The notes under the pieces were generated by a model. The model saw nothing but the letters and a program-made list of their open reading frames with translations. It had not been told where the DNA came from and ran no database searches. DNA of 64,000 nt. Source: PBB1 sp040400875 (GTDB lineage Bacteria; Pseudomonadota; Gammaproteobacteria; Burkholderiales; Burkholderiaceae_C). The DNA is taken from NCBI GenBank assembly GCA_040400875.1, contig JBBAPK010000007.1, forward strand, positions 27,089-91,088, in the 5' to 3' direction. Position numbers and translations under genes: made by a program. Positions 1 through 7,299 of the stretch are shown piece after piece. Each line of letters starts with the position of its first letter. Position 1 is the stretch's first letter.

Positions 1-170
1 AGCTGGATGGTCTCGAGGTTGGTCCGCCAGTTGTCTGCGCGGTGCACCTCGGGTGCGGTCGTGATGGCGCAGCCGCCGTGGGCGTTGATGGCGAACACAC
101 CGAGCTTCATCTTGTTCGGCGAGCTGGCCATCGGGTTGGGCAGAGGTTGCGGCAGATTTGCGTTGCTCAT
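1..170 (-). CDS. LLM-class flavin-dependent monooxygenase, N-terminal fragment
   Basis: The first 56 codons of a gene that runs off the left edge. The ATG at 170 has an AGGAG ribosome site six bases upstream. After about 20 residues the protein enters a beta strand (MKLGVFAINAHGG) and then HRADNW, the usual N-terminus of bacterial luciferase-like monooxygenases related to the RutA/SsuD/SfnG group. Such enzymes use reduced FMN from a separate reductase to oxygenate small organic, often sulfur- or nitrogen-containing, substrates. Two flavin reductase genes lie upstream on the same strand, which fits a two-component system. The substrate cannot be told from this fragment. Confidence 0.75.
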   Translation of the reverse strand, partial: MSNANLPQPLPNPMASSPNKMKLGVFAINAHGGCAITTAPEVHRADNWRTNLETIQ

Positions 171-189
171 GAAAGTCTCCTGTGGGGAT

Positions 190-289
190 NNNNNNNNNNN
201 NNNNNNNNNNNNNNNNNNNNNNNNNNNNNNNNNNNNNNNNNNNNNNNNNNNNNNNNNNNNNNNNNNNNNNNNNNNNNNNNNNNNNNNNN
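190..289. other. Assembly gap (100 N)
   Basis: Exactly 100 N, the conventional length for a scaffold gap of unknown size. It lies between the start of the monooxygenase gene and the stop codon of the aldehyde dehydrogenase gene. Adjacency of those two genes is therefore inferred from scaffolding, and a gene could be missing here. Confidence 0.98.
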
Positions 290-300
290 GGCGTGTTGAA

Positions 301-1701
301 TCAGTTCAGTGCATCGGAGCGCCAGACCATCAACTTCTCGGTCTGCATGTCGCTCATGGTGTGTGGCATGCCGCCCATGCCATGGCCGGAGGCCCGCGCG
401 CCTCCGAAGGGCATCCAGTCGACACGAAACAAGGTGTTCTCGTTGACCATCACGGCGGTGCCGTCGAGATGGCGGTAGCAGTGCATCGCGGTGTCGATAT
501 TTCGGGTGAACACGGCGGCCTGAAACGCATAGGGCAAGTCATTGGCCAGACCGATGGCCGCATCGAGGTCGTCGTAGCTGTAGACGCTCACCACCGGGCC
601 GAACACCTCCTTGCGGGTCACGTCGGCATCGAGCGCGGGGTTGAGCAAAACCGTGTTGGCGTAGCAGCTGCTCGACAGCTTGTGGCCGCCCGACACGAGC
701 TTGGCGCCACCGCTCTTCGCAGCGTCGACCCAGCTCGCGACCCGGTCCACCTCTTTGTGCGTGATCAGCGGGCCGACGTCGGTCGTGGCCAGCAGGGGGT
801 CGCCGATGACCATGCGCTCACCGAGACGCGCGATGCCATCAGCGACCGCCGTGGCGACGCTGCTGTGGCAAAACACCCGCTGTACGCCCACGCACGCCTG
901 GCCTGCGTGCCAGAACGAGCCCCGCACGAGCCGGGGCAAGGCCATCTCCAGATCCGCATCGTGCGAGACGATGACGGGCGCCACGCCGCCGTGCTCCAGC
1001 GCGCAACGCGCTCCGGGCGCCAGCTTGGAGCGCAGCATCCAGCCCACAGCCGCAGAGCCAATGAACGAAAAGAAACCCACGCGGGAATCTGAAACAAGGC
1101 GAGTGGCCAGCTCCAGATCGGTTGGCAAGACCATCTGCGCCCAACCGGGCGGCAAGCCGGCCTCGTGGAAGATGTCGATGAGCGTCTTGCAGCTCAACGG
1201 CGTGGCCGGCGCAGGCTTGACGATGACCGGAGCACCGACCGCAATCGCCGGTGCGACCTGATGAACCACCAGGTTGAACGGGTGATTGAAAGCACTCACG
1301 CCGACGACCACGCCGATGGGTTCGTACTGGGTGAAGGCGACGCGGCCGGCCGATGTCGCATTCAGGTCCATGGGAATCACGTGGCCGCCTTTGGTGCGCA
1401 ACTCATCGATGCAGATCTGGATTCCATCGATGCCGCGGTCCACCTCGACCAGCGAATCCCTGTAGGGCTTGCCACCTTCGTGTGCCGCCTGGCGGGCGAT
1501 CGCCTCGCGCCGCGACGTGATGATCTCGGCGGCGCGCTTGAGGATCGCGATGCGCTGCTGCTTCGGCAGCCATTGGCGCCGGTCGCGAAACAGCGCGTGG
1601 GCCGTTGCCAGCGCGCGCTCCATGTCTTGCGCGCTCGATGCCGCCACCTGACCGACGTGCGCGCCATCAAAGGGTGATCTGACTTCAACGATCGTGGACA
1701 T
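301..1701 (-). CDS. NAD(P)-dependent aldehyde dehydrogenase
   Basis: A 466-residue ALDH-superfamily protein of normal length that should oxidise an aldehyde to the acid. Visible landmarks are the oxyanion Asn in SAFNHPFN (N139), the cofactor Lys in VKPAPATP (K162), the general base Glu in ALEHGG (E236, with His where most members have Leu) and the nucleophile Cys in GQACVGVQR (C270). An in-frame ATG lies seven codons upstream, but the start at 1701 has GAGGAG at good spacing. The gene lies between a flavin monooxygenase and a glutathione transferase, so it probably handles the aldehyde released by the oxygenase. The substrate is unknown. Confidence 0.88.
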   Translation of the reverse strand: MSTIVEVRSPFDGAHVGQVAASSAQDMERALATAHALFRDRRQWLPKQQRIAILKRAAEIITSRREAIARQAAHEGGKPYRDSLVEVDRGIDGIQICIDELRTKGGHVIPMDLNATSAGRVAFTQYEPIGVVVGVSAFNHPFNLVVHQVAPAIAVGAPVIVKPAPATPLSCKTLIDIFHEAGLPPGWAQMVLPTDLELATRLVSDSRVGFFSFIGSAAVGWMLRSKLAPGARCALEHGGVAPVIVSHDADLEMALPRLVRGSFWHAGQACVGVQRVFCHSSVATAVADGIARLGERMVIGDPLLATTDVGPLITHKEVDRVASWVDAAKSGGAKLVSGGHKLSSSCYANTVLLNPALDADVTRKEVFGPVVSVYSYDDLDAAIGLANDLPYAFQAAVFTRNIDTAMHCYRHLDGTAVMVNENTLFRVDWMPFGGARASGHGMGGMPHTMSDMQTEKLMVWRSDALN

Positions 1702-1740
1702 CTCGTCGTCTCCTCGATTCAATGCATCTGCCTGTCGGGC

Positions 1741-2349
1741 TCAGGCCGCAGGCATGTCACGGGGCGCCGAATCGGCAAACGAGGGCCGGCTGCGCAGCTG
1801 CTCGACCAGGCGGTCGAGTCGGGGCGTCGCGGGCACCCAAGCCGCACCGGGGAAACGAAAACGCACGTAGTCGAGCAGCACCACCGTGGCGATGACCGCC
1901 AGGTCGGGGATGTCGCCGACCCACACCGGTGGATCGCCCTCAAGCTGGCTCAAGGCCTGGATGACCGAGCGTCTGCGGCGCAGCCCCACGGGCGACTCGT
2001 CAAACGACGCATCGGTCATCTTGCGGCCGATGATCACCGCCGCTGCAGCGTCGATCGCACCCATGGCCACGCCAGCCATCGACATCACGGCGCTGGCGTC
2101 GGTACCGAGCAGGCTGGGTGCGGGCTTTTGGGTCTCGAGCCACATCACGATCAGCAGGCTTTCCGTGATCGAGCGTCCGCTGTCGAGTTGCAGCGCAGGC
2201 ACGCGCGCGCTGGGGTTGGCGGCGAGCAAGGCAGCCGCGTCCTTCCACGGGTCGGTGAGCACGCCTTCGACTTGCGACAAGCCTTTTTCAGCGAGCGCGA
2301 TTCGAACCACGCGCGAGTACGGCGAGGTGGTGCTGTAAAACAGTTTCAA
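1741..2349 (-). CDS. Glutathione S-transferase family protein (TTG start)
   Basis: About 202 residues with an N-terminal thioredoxin-fold glutathione site (LKLFYSTTSPYSRVVRIAL, then NPSARVPALQ and SITESLLI around residues 45-65) and an all-helical C-terminal half. The best start is TTG at 2349, with AGGAG five bases upstream, which begins exactly at the conserved KLFYS strand. Upstream in-frame codons have no such site. Soluble GSTs conjugate glutathione to electrophiles or act as thiol-dependent lyases or isomerases. Its place in a monooxygenase cluster suggests it processes a reactive intermediate, but that is inference. Confidence 0.85.
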   Translation of the reverse strand: MKLFYSTTSPYSRVVRIALAEKGLSQVEGVLTDPWKDAAALLAANPSARVPALQLDSGRSITESLLIVMWLETQKPAPSLLGTDASAVMSMAGVAMGAIDAAAAVIIGRKMTDASFDESPVGLRRRRSVIQALSQLEGDPPVWVGDIPDLAVIATVVLLDYVRFRFPGAAWVPATPRLDRLVEQLRSRPSFADSAPRDMPAA

Positions 2350-2371
2350 GGTGACTCCTAGACAGCGTCGG

Positions 2372-2893
2372 TCAGTCGACTGCGCACAATGGCTGCGTCG
2401 AGCGAAGCCCGCCATCCGCATAGACCAGAGGACACACGACCTCGCCCACCACAACCGCACTCACCCGGCCGATCACGATCGAGTGGGTTCCGTACGGCAC
2501 CACGGTGTCCACATCGCAGAACAGGTTGCACTGCGCATCGCGCAGGTAGGGCATGCCGCAAGCTTCGTTGCGCCACTCGCCCACCTCGAAGCGGGCATCG
2601 CCCTTGAGCTTTCCGCTGAAAGCAGCCACCAGATCCTCGTGCTGCGTTGTCAGCACGTTCACGCAGAAACGCCCACGCTGTGTCAACGGCGCGTGGATGC
2701 TGGCGCTGTGATTGACGCAGATCAGCAGCGACGGTGGGTCTGCGGCAATGGAGTTGACCGCTGTGGCCGTCATGCCGTGGCGGTTGCCGTCGGTGTCAGC
2801 GGTGCTGATGATCGTGACCGTCGATGCCATACGGCGCATCGCCCGCTTGAACTCGGCGGTGATCTGCGCGGGGTCGGTGCTGAGGTTGCTCAT
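2372..2893 (-). CDS. Flavin reductase-like FMN-binding protein
   Basis: A 173-residue protein of the HpaC/flavin reductase-like fold. The N-terminal part has the family pattern FKRAMRRMASTVTIIST, then GMTATAVNSIAADPPSLLICVN (quoted in outline: TATAVNS and the PPSLLICV flavin-binding strand), and later RFCVNVL. Such proteins use NAD(P)H to make free reduced flavin for a partner oxygenase. The start codon overlaps the stop of the upstream FMN reductase gene by one base, so the two are probably translated together. Having two unrelated flavin reductases in one cluster is unusual. Confidence 0.85.
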   Translation of the reverse strand: MSNLSTDPAQITAEFKRAMRRMASTVTIISTADTDGNRHGMTATAVNSIAADPPSLLICVNHSASIHAPLTQRGRFCVNVLTTQHEDLVAAFSGKLKGDARFEVGEWRNEACGMPYLRDAQCNLFCDVDTVVPYGTHSIVIGRVSAVVVGEVVCPLVYADGGLRSTQPLCAVD

Positions 2894-3474
2894 TATGGTT
2901 GGCCCGGGTGCACGTGCAACATGGCTTGCAGTTCGTCCACGCTGCGTTCGACGCGGCGCAAGAAACCCTCGGTCAAGCGCTCCGGCGACTCGAAGTCCTG
3001 CTGCAAGGCATACAAGCCCCGCGTGCCCACCACCGCGTCGAAAAACAGGAACAGCGGTCTGAGGTGGTAATCGATCACCGACGCATGCCCGGGCGACGCG
3101 CCAGTGGCCGTCACGATGACCGGCTTTCGAGCCAGCGCTTCCATGTCGTACAGATCGAAAAAGTGCTTGAAGAGGCCCGTGTAGGCGCCCTTGTAGACGG
3201 CCGTGCCCACCACCAGCGCGTCCGCGCTTTGCACCGCGTGCAATACCGCTTCAAGCGTGGCATCGGCCTGTGAACGGTCGGTCGCCTGACCGAGGCCCGG
3301 GCCTGCGTCCACCAGATCGAACAGTTGCGTTGATCCGAGACCACGGGCAGCAGCGCTGTCGAGAACGGCCGACACCAGCGTGCGCGTGCGCGACGGTCGG
3401 GCGAAATTGCCCGACAGGCCAACGATCCTGACGCCTTGCCTGGTGGACTCAGTCGGCGCGTTGTGCGGTGTCAT
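2893..3474 (-). CDS. NADPH-dependent FMN reductase (SsuE/MsuE type)
   Basis: A 193-residue flavodoxin-like reductase. GLSGNFARPSRT near residue 20 is the phosphate-binding loop, and TAVYKGAYTGLFKHFFDL is the second family signature seen in SsuE and MsuE. Members supply FMNH2 to alkanesulfonate-type LLM monooxygenases. The start at 3474 is preferred because AAGGAG sits six bases upstream; the ATG at 3480 directly abuts that site. It is the first gene of the minus-strand cluster, and transcription probably starts in the region shared with the divergent LysR gene. Confidence 0.87.
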   Translation of the reverse strand: MTPHNAPTESTRQGVRIVGLSGNFARPSRTRTLVSAVLDSAAARGLGSTQLFDLVDAGPGLGQATDRSQADATLEAVLHAVQSADALVVGTAVYKGAYTGLFKHFFDLYDMEALARKPVIVTATGASPGHASVIDYHLRPLFLFFDAVVGTRGLYALQQDFESPERLTEGFLRRVERSVDELQAMLHVHPGQP

Positions 3475-3480
3475 TGCCAT

Positions 3481-3712
3481 CTCCTTGCAGCCGGCGGCGC
3501 CTTCTTGAATGCACCACCCATTTCATGAAGGGAATGCTAGGCATCCGGTCTGAAAGGAAGAAGATGATTCTGGACAACTGAGGTCATCAAGAATTCAAAC
3601 TCGCTAGAAACCCTAAGCCGTCACCGAGCTGCGGTTCGACTCACTCGTCGTTCGTGTGGGGGTGGCGCGTGAACCTCGATGAGATACTTTTCAACCCAGT
3701 CAAAGGTTCGAA
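3481..3712. promoter_or_regulatory. Divergent control region between FMN reductase and LysR genes
   Basis: A 232-bp gene-free stretch between two divergent starts, the classical site for LysR-type control. It contains an imperfect palindrome centred on ATGCTAGGCAT (about 3531-3546). Next to the LysR start there is a second imperfect dyad, TTCAACC ... GGTTCGAA (3690-3712), which overlaps its ribosome site. Both are only candidate operators; no clear -35/-10 pair could be assigned with confidence. Confidence 0.4.
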
Positions 3713-4594
3713 ATGCTGCCTGACATCGATTCCTTGGCTCTGTTCGTCCGCGCTGCCGAGCTGCGCAGTCTGAGCAAGGCGGCCGAGGCGTGTCACATCG
3801 GCGTGGCGGCGGCCAGCAGGCGCATCGCGCTGCTCGAGCACCGCTTCAAGACGCCGCTGCTCGATCGCTCGCCCAGAGGCGTCGAGCTCACCGCCGCGGG
3901 CGTGTCCTTGCTTGCACACGCCAAGGCGCTGCTGGTGCAACTCAACGACATGAACGCCGAGATGACCGACCACGCGGCCGGCCGAAAGGGCGTGCTGCGC
4001 CTGCTCGCGAACACGTCGGCGATGACCGAGACCCTGCCCGAGGATCTGGCCTCGTTCGGCAAGGCCAACCCCGACATCCGCCTGGTCATCCAGGAACGCT
4101 GGAGCGGCGACATCTTGCGCAGCCTGCTCGCCGGCGAGGCCGACATCGGGATCGTGATCGACGGCGCGCGAACCGAGGGGCTGGAAGTGTTTCCCTATCG
4201 CAATGACCGGCTCGCGGTGATTGCCCCCGTAGATCACCCGCTGGCCACAGATTCGAACTGGAGCTTCAGCGACGTGCTCGAGTACGACCTGGTGGCGCTC
4301 GAGGTCGGCTCATCGATGATGAGACTGCTGACCGAACAAGCCATCGTTCTGGAAAAGGCGCTGCGTCTGCGCATTCAGGTCCGCAGCTTTGAGGCCGTGT
4401 GCCGCATGGTGCAAGTCGGCATGGGCGTGGGCATCTTGCCGTACGAAGCAGCCAAGGTGCTGGCAGAAAGCATGAAGCTGTCCGTGCGGCCGATGAACGA
4501 GCCGTGGGCACAACGCAAGGTGCTCGTGTGCGTCAAGAAGGACCGTCCCGCCAAGCCTTCGCTGACCTTGCTGATCAATCACCTCACAGCGTGA
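3713..4594 (+). CDS. LysR-family transcriptional regulator
   Basis: A 293-residue protein with an N-terminal winged helix-turn-helix (residues 3-61; LFVRAAELRSLSKAAEAC ... ASRRIALLE ... LLDRSPRGVELTAAG). A periplasmic-binding-like effector domain follows from about residue 90 to the end. An AAAGG ribosome site lies six bases before the ATG. It is divergent from the flavin reductase/GST/ALDH/monooxygenase genes and followed by a CoA-transferase gene, so it most likely controls one or both sides in response to a pathway metabolite. The effector is unknown. Confidence 0.9.
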   Translation: MLPDIDSLALFVRAAELRSLSKAAEACHIGVAAASRRIALLEHRFKTPLLDRSPRGVELTAAGVSLLAHAKALLVQLNDMNAEMTDHAAGRKGVLRLLANTSAMTETLPEDLASFGKANPDIRLVIQERWSGDILRSLLAGEADIGIVIDGARTEGLEVFPYRNDRLAVIAPVDHPLATDSNWSFSDVLEYDLVALEVGSSMMRLLTEQAIVLEKALRLRIQVRSFEAVCRMVQVGMGVGILPYEAAKVLAESMKLSVRPMNEPWAQRKVLVCVKKDRPAKPSLTLLINHLTA

Positions 4595-4762
4595 GCCCGG
4601 CGCTGGGCTTCAGGCAGCCCAGGCCTCGGGCCTGAGTAGTTTCCCGAAGACTCATTTTGGACAAGCCCCCCTTGCCGAACTTCCCATAGACGGCGCTTCG
4701 GGCGCCTTCAAGAATGCCTCAAGGTGCGAAGCTCTTTCAACGTTGATCGACAGGTATTGGAA

Positions 4763-5908
4763 ATGTCAGGTAAACCTTTCGATGGGCTGACCGTCATTGC
4801 CCTGGAGCAGGCGGTCGCGGCCCCTTACTGCACGAGTCGCCTCGCAGACGCAGGTGCACGCGTGATCAAGATCGAACGGCCCGAGGGAGATTTCGCCCGC
4901 GGATACGACACGGCGGTGCATGGCGAATCCGCGTACTTCGTCTGGATCAACCGCGGCAAGGAATCCATCGCGCTCGACTTGCGACAAGACGATGCCCGCG
5001 CCCGCTTGCACGCGCTCTTGGCCACGGCAGACGTGTTCATCCAGAACCTCGCGCCCGGTGCTGCCGTCCGCCTGACCTTCGGATCGGCTGAGCTTCGCCG
5101 CCAACACCCGCGGCTGATCACCTGTGACATCTCGGGCTACGGAGAGTCGGGCCCTTTGCATGAACTCAAGGCCTATGACCTGCTGGTGCAGGCCGAAAGC
5201 GGGCTGGTCGCCGTGAGCGGCGCGCCGGGCCCGTGGGGACGCATCGGCGTGTCGATCTGCGACATCACTGCGGGGATGAATGCCCTGATCGGCATACAGC
5301 AAGCACTCATCCAGCGTTCACGCACCGGACACGGCAGCGCGGTGAAGGTGTCTCTCTTTGACTCGGCGGCCGAGCTGATGTCGGTGCCCATGCTGCAAGC
5401 GCGGTACGGCTCAGGTGCGCCCGAGCGCGTGGGGCTCAAGCACCCCAGCATCACACCCTACGGCGCCTTCACATCCCGCGATGGTCGCGAGTTCGTGCTC
5501 TCGATCCAAAACGAGCGGGAATGGGTCAGCTTTTGCGACCGGGTGCTGCAACAACCCGCGTTGGCAACCAGCCTGTCATTTGTCTCCAACACCGAACGAA
5601 CTCGCAACCGCGTTGAACTCGAAGCGCTGATTCAAGGCGTGTTTTCTGGCCTGAGCTACGCAGTGGTCGTCGAACGCCTCGCCGCAGCCCAGACCGCCTA
5701 CGGCGCCATCAATTCGGTGCACGACCTGATCGAGCACCCCCAGTTGCGCACACGGCCGATGCCAGTCAACGGTCGCGTGGTCGAGCTTCCAGCGACCCCG
5801 TACATCACCGAATGGGACGACGAAAGCTATCGGCCGATCCCGGGCGTCGACGAACACGGCGACGCCATTCGCGACGGGCTCGAAGCGCTCACCCGTTCGG
5901 CAGGGTGA
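4763..5908 (+). CDS. CaiB/BaiF class III CoA-transferase
   Basis: About 381 residues with the interlocked class III fold. The N-terminus has GLTVIALEQAVAAPYCTSRLADAGARVIKIE, given here as three conserved pieces: the LEQAVAAPY strand, the LADAGARVIKIE turn and WINRGKESIALDL. D139 in KAYDLLVQAESG matches the catalytic aspartate of formyl-CoA transferase. These enzymes move CoA between carboxylic acids. The ATG at 4763 begins where family members normally start; an upstream in-frame ATG at 4724 is less likely. The gene is next to a CitE-like lyase on the opposite strand, so the two may belong to one acyl-CoA pathway. The substrate is not determinable. Confidence 0.88.
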   Translation: MSGKPFDGLTVIALEQAVAAPYCTSRLADAGARVIKIERPEGDFARGYDTAVHGESAYFVWINRGKESIALDLRQDDARARLHALLATADVFIQNLAPGAAVRLTFGSAELRRQHPRLITCDISGYGESGPLHELKAYDLLVQAESGLVAVSGAPGPWGRIGVSICDITAGMNALIGIQQALIQRSRTGHGSAVKVSLFDSAAELMSVPMLQARYGSGAPERVGLKHPSITPYGAFTSRDGREFVLSIQNEREWVSFCDRVLQQPALATSLSFVSNTERTRNRVELEALIQGVFSGLSYAVVVERLAAAQTAYGAINSVHDLIEHPQLRTRPMPVNGRVVELPATPYITEWDDESYRPIPGVDEHGDAIRDGLEALTRSAG

Positions 5909-5968
5909 GCGGCACGCTGGCCACACATCGGCAAACCCGGGCCTGATCCGCAGTCCGCGCGCACCGGC

Positions 5969-6787
5969 TCATCGGGGGCCATTCACCTGGCGCAAGATGG
6001 CTTCGGCGCGCAGGACCACAGGCTTGTCGACCATCTTCCCGTCCACGGCAAATGCCGAGCCGCTTGCGGATGTGGCGGCCGCCAGCACGCGTTGCGCCCA
6101 GTCGATTTCTGCTGCGCTGGGGCTGAAGCTTCGGTTGACGGCATCGACTTGCGCCGGGTGAATGCAAAGCTTTGCGCCAAAACCCAGACGCCGGGCGCGT
6201 TGCGCCTCGTCCACAACCGCCTGCGCATCCGAGATGGAGGTGCTCACCCCGTCGATCGGCGGGGCGAGCCCGGCAACGCGTGACATCAGCACCATCTGCG
6301 AGCGGAACAGCAGCAGCTCATCACCATCGCCCGAGATCCCGGTGTCCAACTGGAAGTCGATGGACCCGAACGCCAGCCGCAAAACGCCAGCCGCACACGC
6401 CACCGAGCGCAGGTTGTCAAAGCCAGCGGCCGTTTCCACCAGCGCGATCAGCGGTTTGCCGTGCGACGCAGCGATGCGGCCGAGGTCGTCGGCGCGCTCG
6501 GCCTTGGGCACCATGATGGCGGTGACTGCGGGCGCAGCACAGGCGCGCAGGTCTTCTTCAAACCACGCGGTGTCAGAGGCGTTGACGCGCACGACCACCG
6601 GCTTGGTCGGGGTGTCGGGGCCCAGACGGGCGAGCCACTCTTGCAAGCTGCTGCGCGCAGCGTCCTTTGCTGCGGGGGAGACGGCGTCTTCCAGATCGAT
6701 CACGACCGCGTCGGCACCCGAGGCCAAGGCCTTGGCAAACCGCTCGGGCCGGTCGCCCGGCACGAAGAGGTACGAACGCGGGACCAT
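5969..6787 (-). CDS. HpcH/HpaI-family CoA ester lyase (CitE-like)
   Basis: A 272-residue TIM-barrel protein of the citrate-lyase beta-subunit type. SYLFVPGDRPERFAKAL at the N-terminus, VIDLEDAV (about residues 29-36), VRVNASD, ALVETAAGFDN and FGSIDFQLDTG are the usual Mg2+ and CoA-ester binding motifs. Stand-alone CitE-like proteins cleave or form 3-hydroxyacyl-CoA esters such as malyl-CoA or citramalyl-CoA. The ATG at 6787 overlaps the stop codon of a short upstream ORF as TGATG, which suggests coupled translation; a GTG lies one codon further up. It is convergent with the CoA-transferase gene. Confidence 0.87.
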   Translation of the reverse strand: MVPRSYLFVPGDRPERFAKALASGADAVVIDLEDAVSPAAKDAARSSLQEWLARLGPDTPTKPVVVRVNASDTAWFEEDLRACAAPAVTAIMVPKAERADDLGRIAASHGKPLIALVETAAGFDNLRSVACAAGVLRLAFGSIDFQLDTGISGDGDELLLFRSQMVLMSRVAGLAPPIDGVSTSISDAQAVVDEAQRARRLGFGAKLCIHPAQVDAVNRSFSPSAAEIDWAQRVLAAATSASGSAFAVDGKMVDKPVVLRAEAILRQVNGPR

Positions 6788-6852
6788 CACACCGCCCGAG
6801 CCGCGAGTTGCCGTGGCTGCGGTTCGCGGTGCTTCTTGGGTTTGTTTGGCAT
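6787..6852 (-). CDS. Putative 21-residue basic peptide coupled to the CitE-like gene
   Basis: A short ORF, MPNKPKKHREPQPRQLAARAV, rich in Lys, Arg and Pro. A very strong AGGGG ribosome site lies five bases before its ATG, and its TGA overlaps the ATG of the CitE-like gene (TGATG). It may encode a small protein, or act as a leader whose translation feeds the lyase gene. No homologue is recognised and no function is proposed. Too short to be certain. Confidence 0.45.
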   Translation of the reverse strand: MPNKPKKHREPQPRQLAARAV

Positions 6853-7094
6853 TGGTTCCCCTCCCCCATGAAAAGTCATCGCCACCGCGTTGGACGCGTG
6901 CAGTGCGCCGCGAGTGAATCCAGCAAGATCATTGGGGAACTGTATTCAGCCGGACCCCGCTGCCGCAAGCGTCCATTGATCAAGGTCGCCTTGCCGGAAG
7001 GTCAACGCTGACCGGGCGCCACAGCCGCGACGCCCACAGACGACGAGGACTTGAGTGGCGCCCAATGGGGGCATCCGCCACCCCCTTGGCCCAC

Positions 7095-7130
7095 AAAAAA
7101 GCCCCGGCTCTCACATGAGAGACGGGGCTG
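7095..7130 (-). terminator. Rho-independent terminator of tRNA-Val
   Basis: Read on the minus strand, AGCCCCG-t-CTCTCA pairs with TGAGAG-c-CGGGGCT around a two-base loop and is followed by six T. It starts six bases past the tRNA CCA end, so the tRNA appears to be a single-gene transcript. Confidence 0.9.
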
Positions 7131-7135
7131 ATACC

Positions 7136-7212
7136 TGGTAGGCGCGATTGGACTCGAACCAACGACCCCCACCATGTCAAGGTGGTGCTCTAACCAGCTG
7201 AGCTACGCGCCT
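7136..7212 (-). tRNA. tRNA-Val (anticodon GAC)
   Basis: A 77-base cloverleaf. The acceptor stem AGGCGCG/CGCGCCT is fully paired, then discriminator A and an encoded CCA. The D-arm region is GCTCAGCTGGTTAGAGC, the anticodon stem CCACC/GGTGG holds the loop TTGACAT with anticodon GAC, and the T arm contains GGTTCGAGTCC. GAC reads the valine codons GUC and GUU. A -10-like TAGAAT (7225-7230 on the minus strand) lies at suitable distance upstream; no good -35 was seen. Confidence 0.97.
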
Positions 7213-7299
7213 GGAAAGCCGCAGATTCTAACCACCTCGCTCGGGGTCAGGGCACATCTTGCTGGGGCGAATCAGCTTGCTGCACGGCAGGCGAACACC

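Noticed and set aside
4692..4706. GGCGC-TTCGG-GCGCC hairpin before the CoA-transferase gene
   Set aside because: Five base pairs with no T run; common by chance at this GC content.
6853..7094. Possible gene between the lyase region and the tRNA terminator
   Set aside because: Short frames only, no ribosome site and no recognisable motif; I see nothing definite in this stretch.
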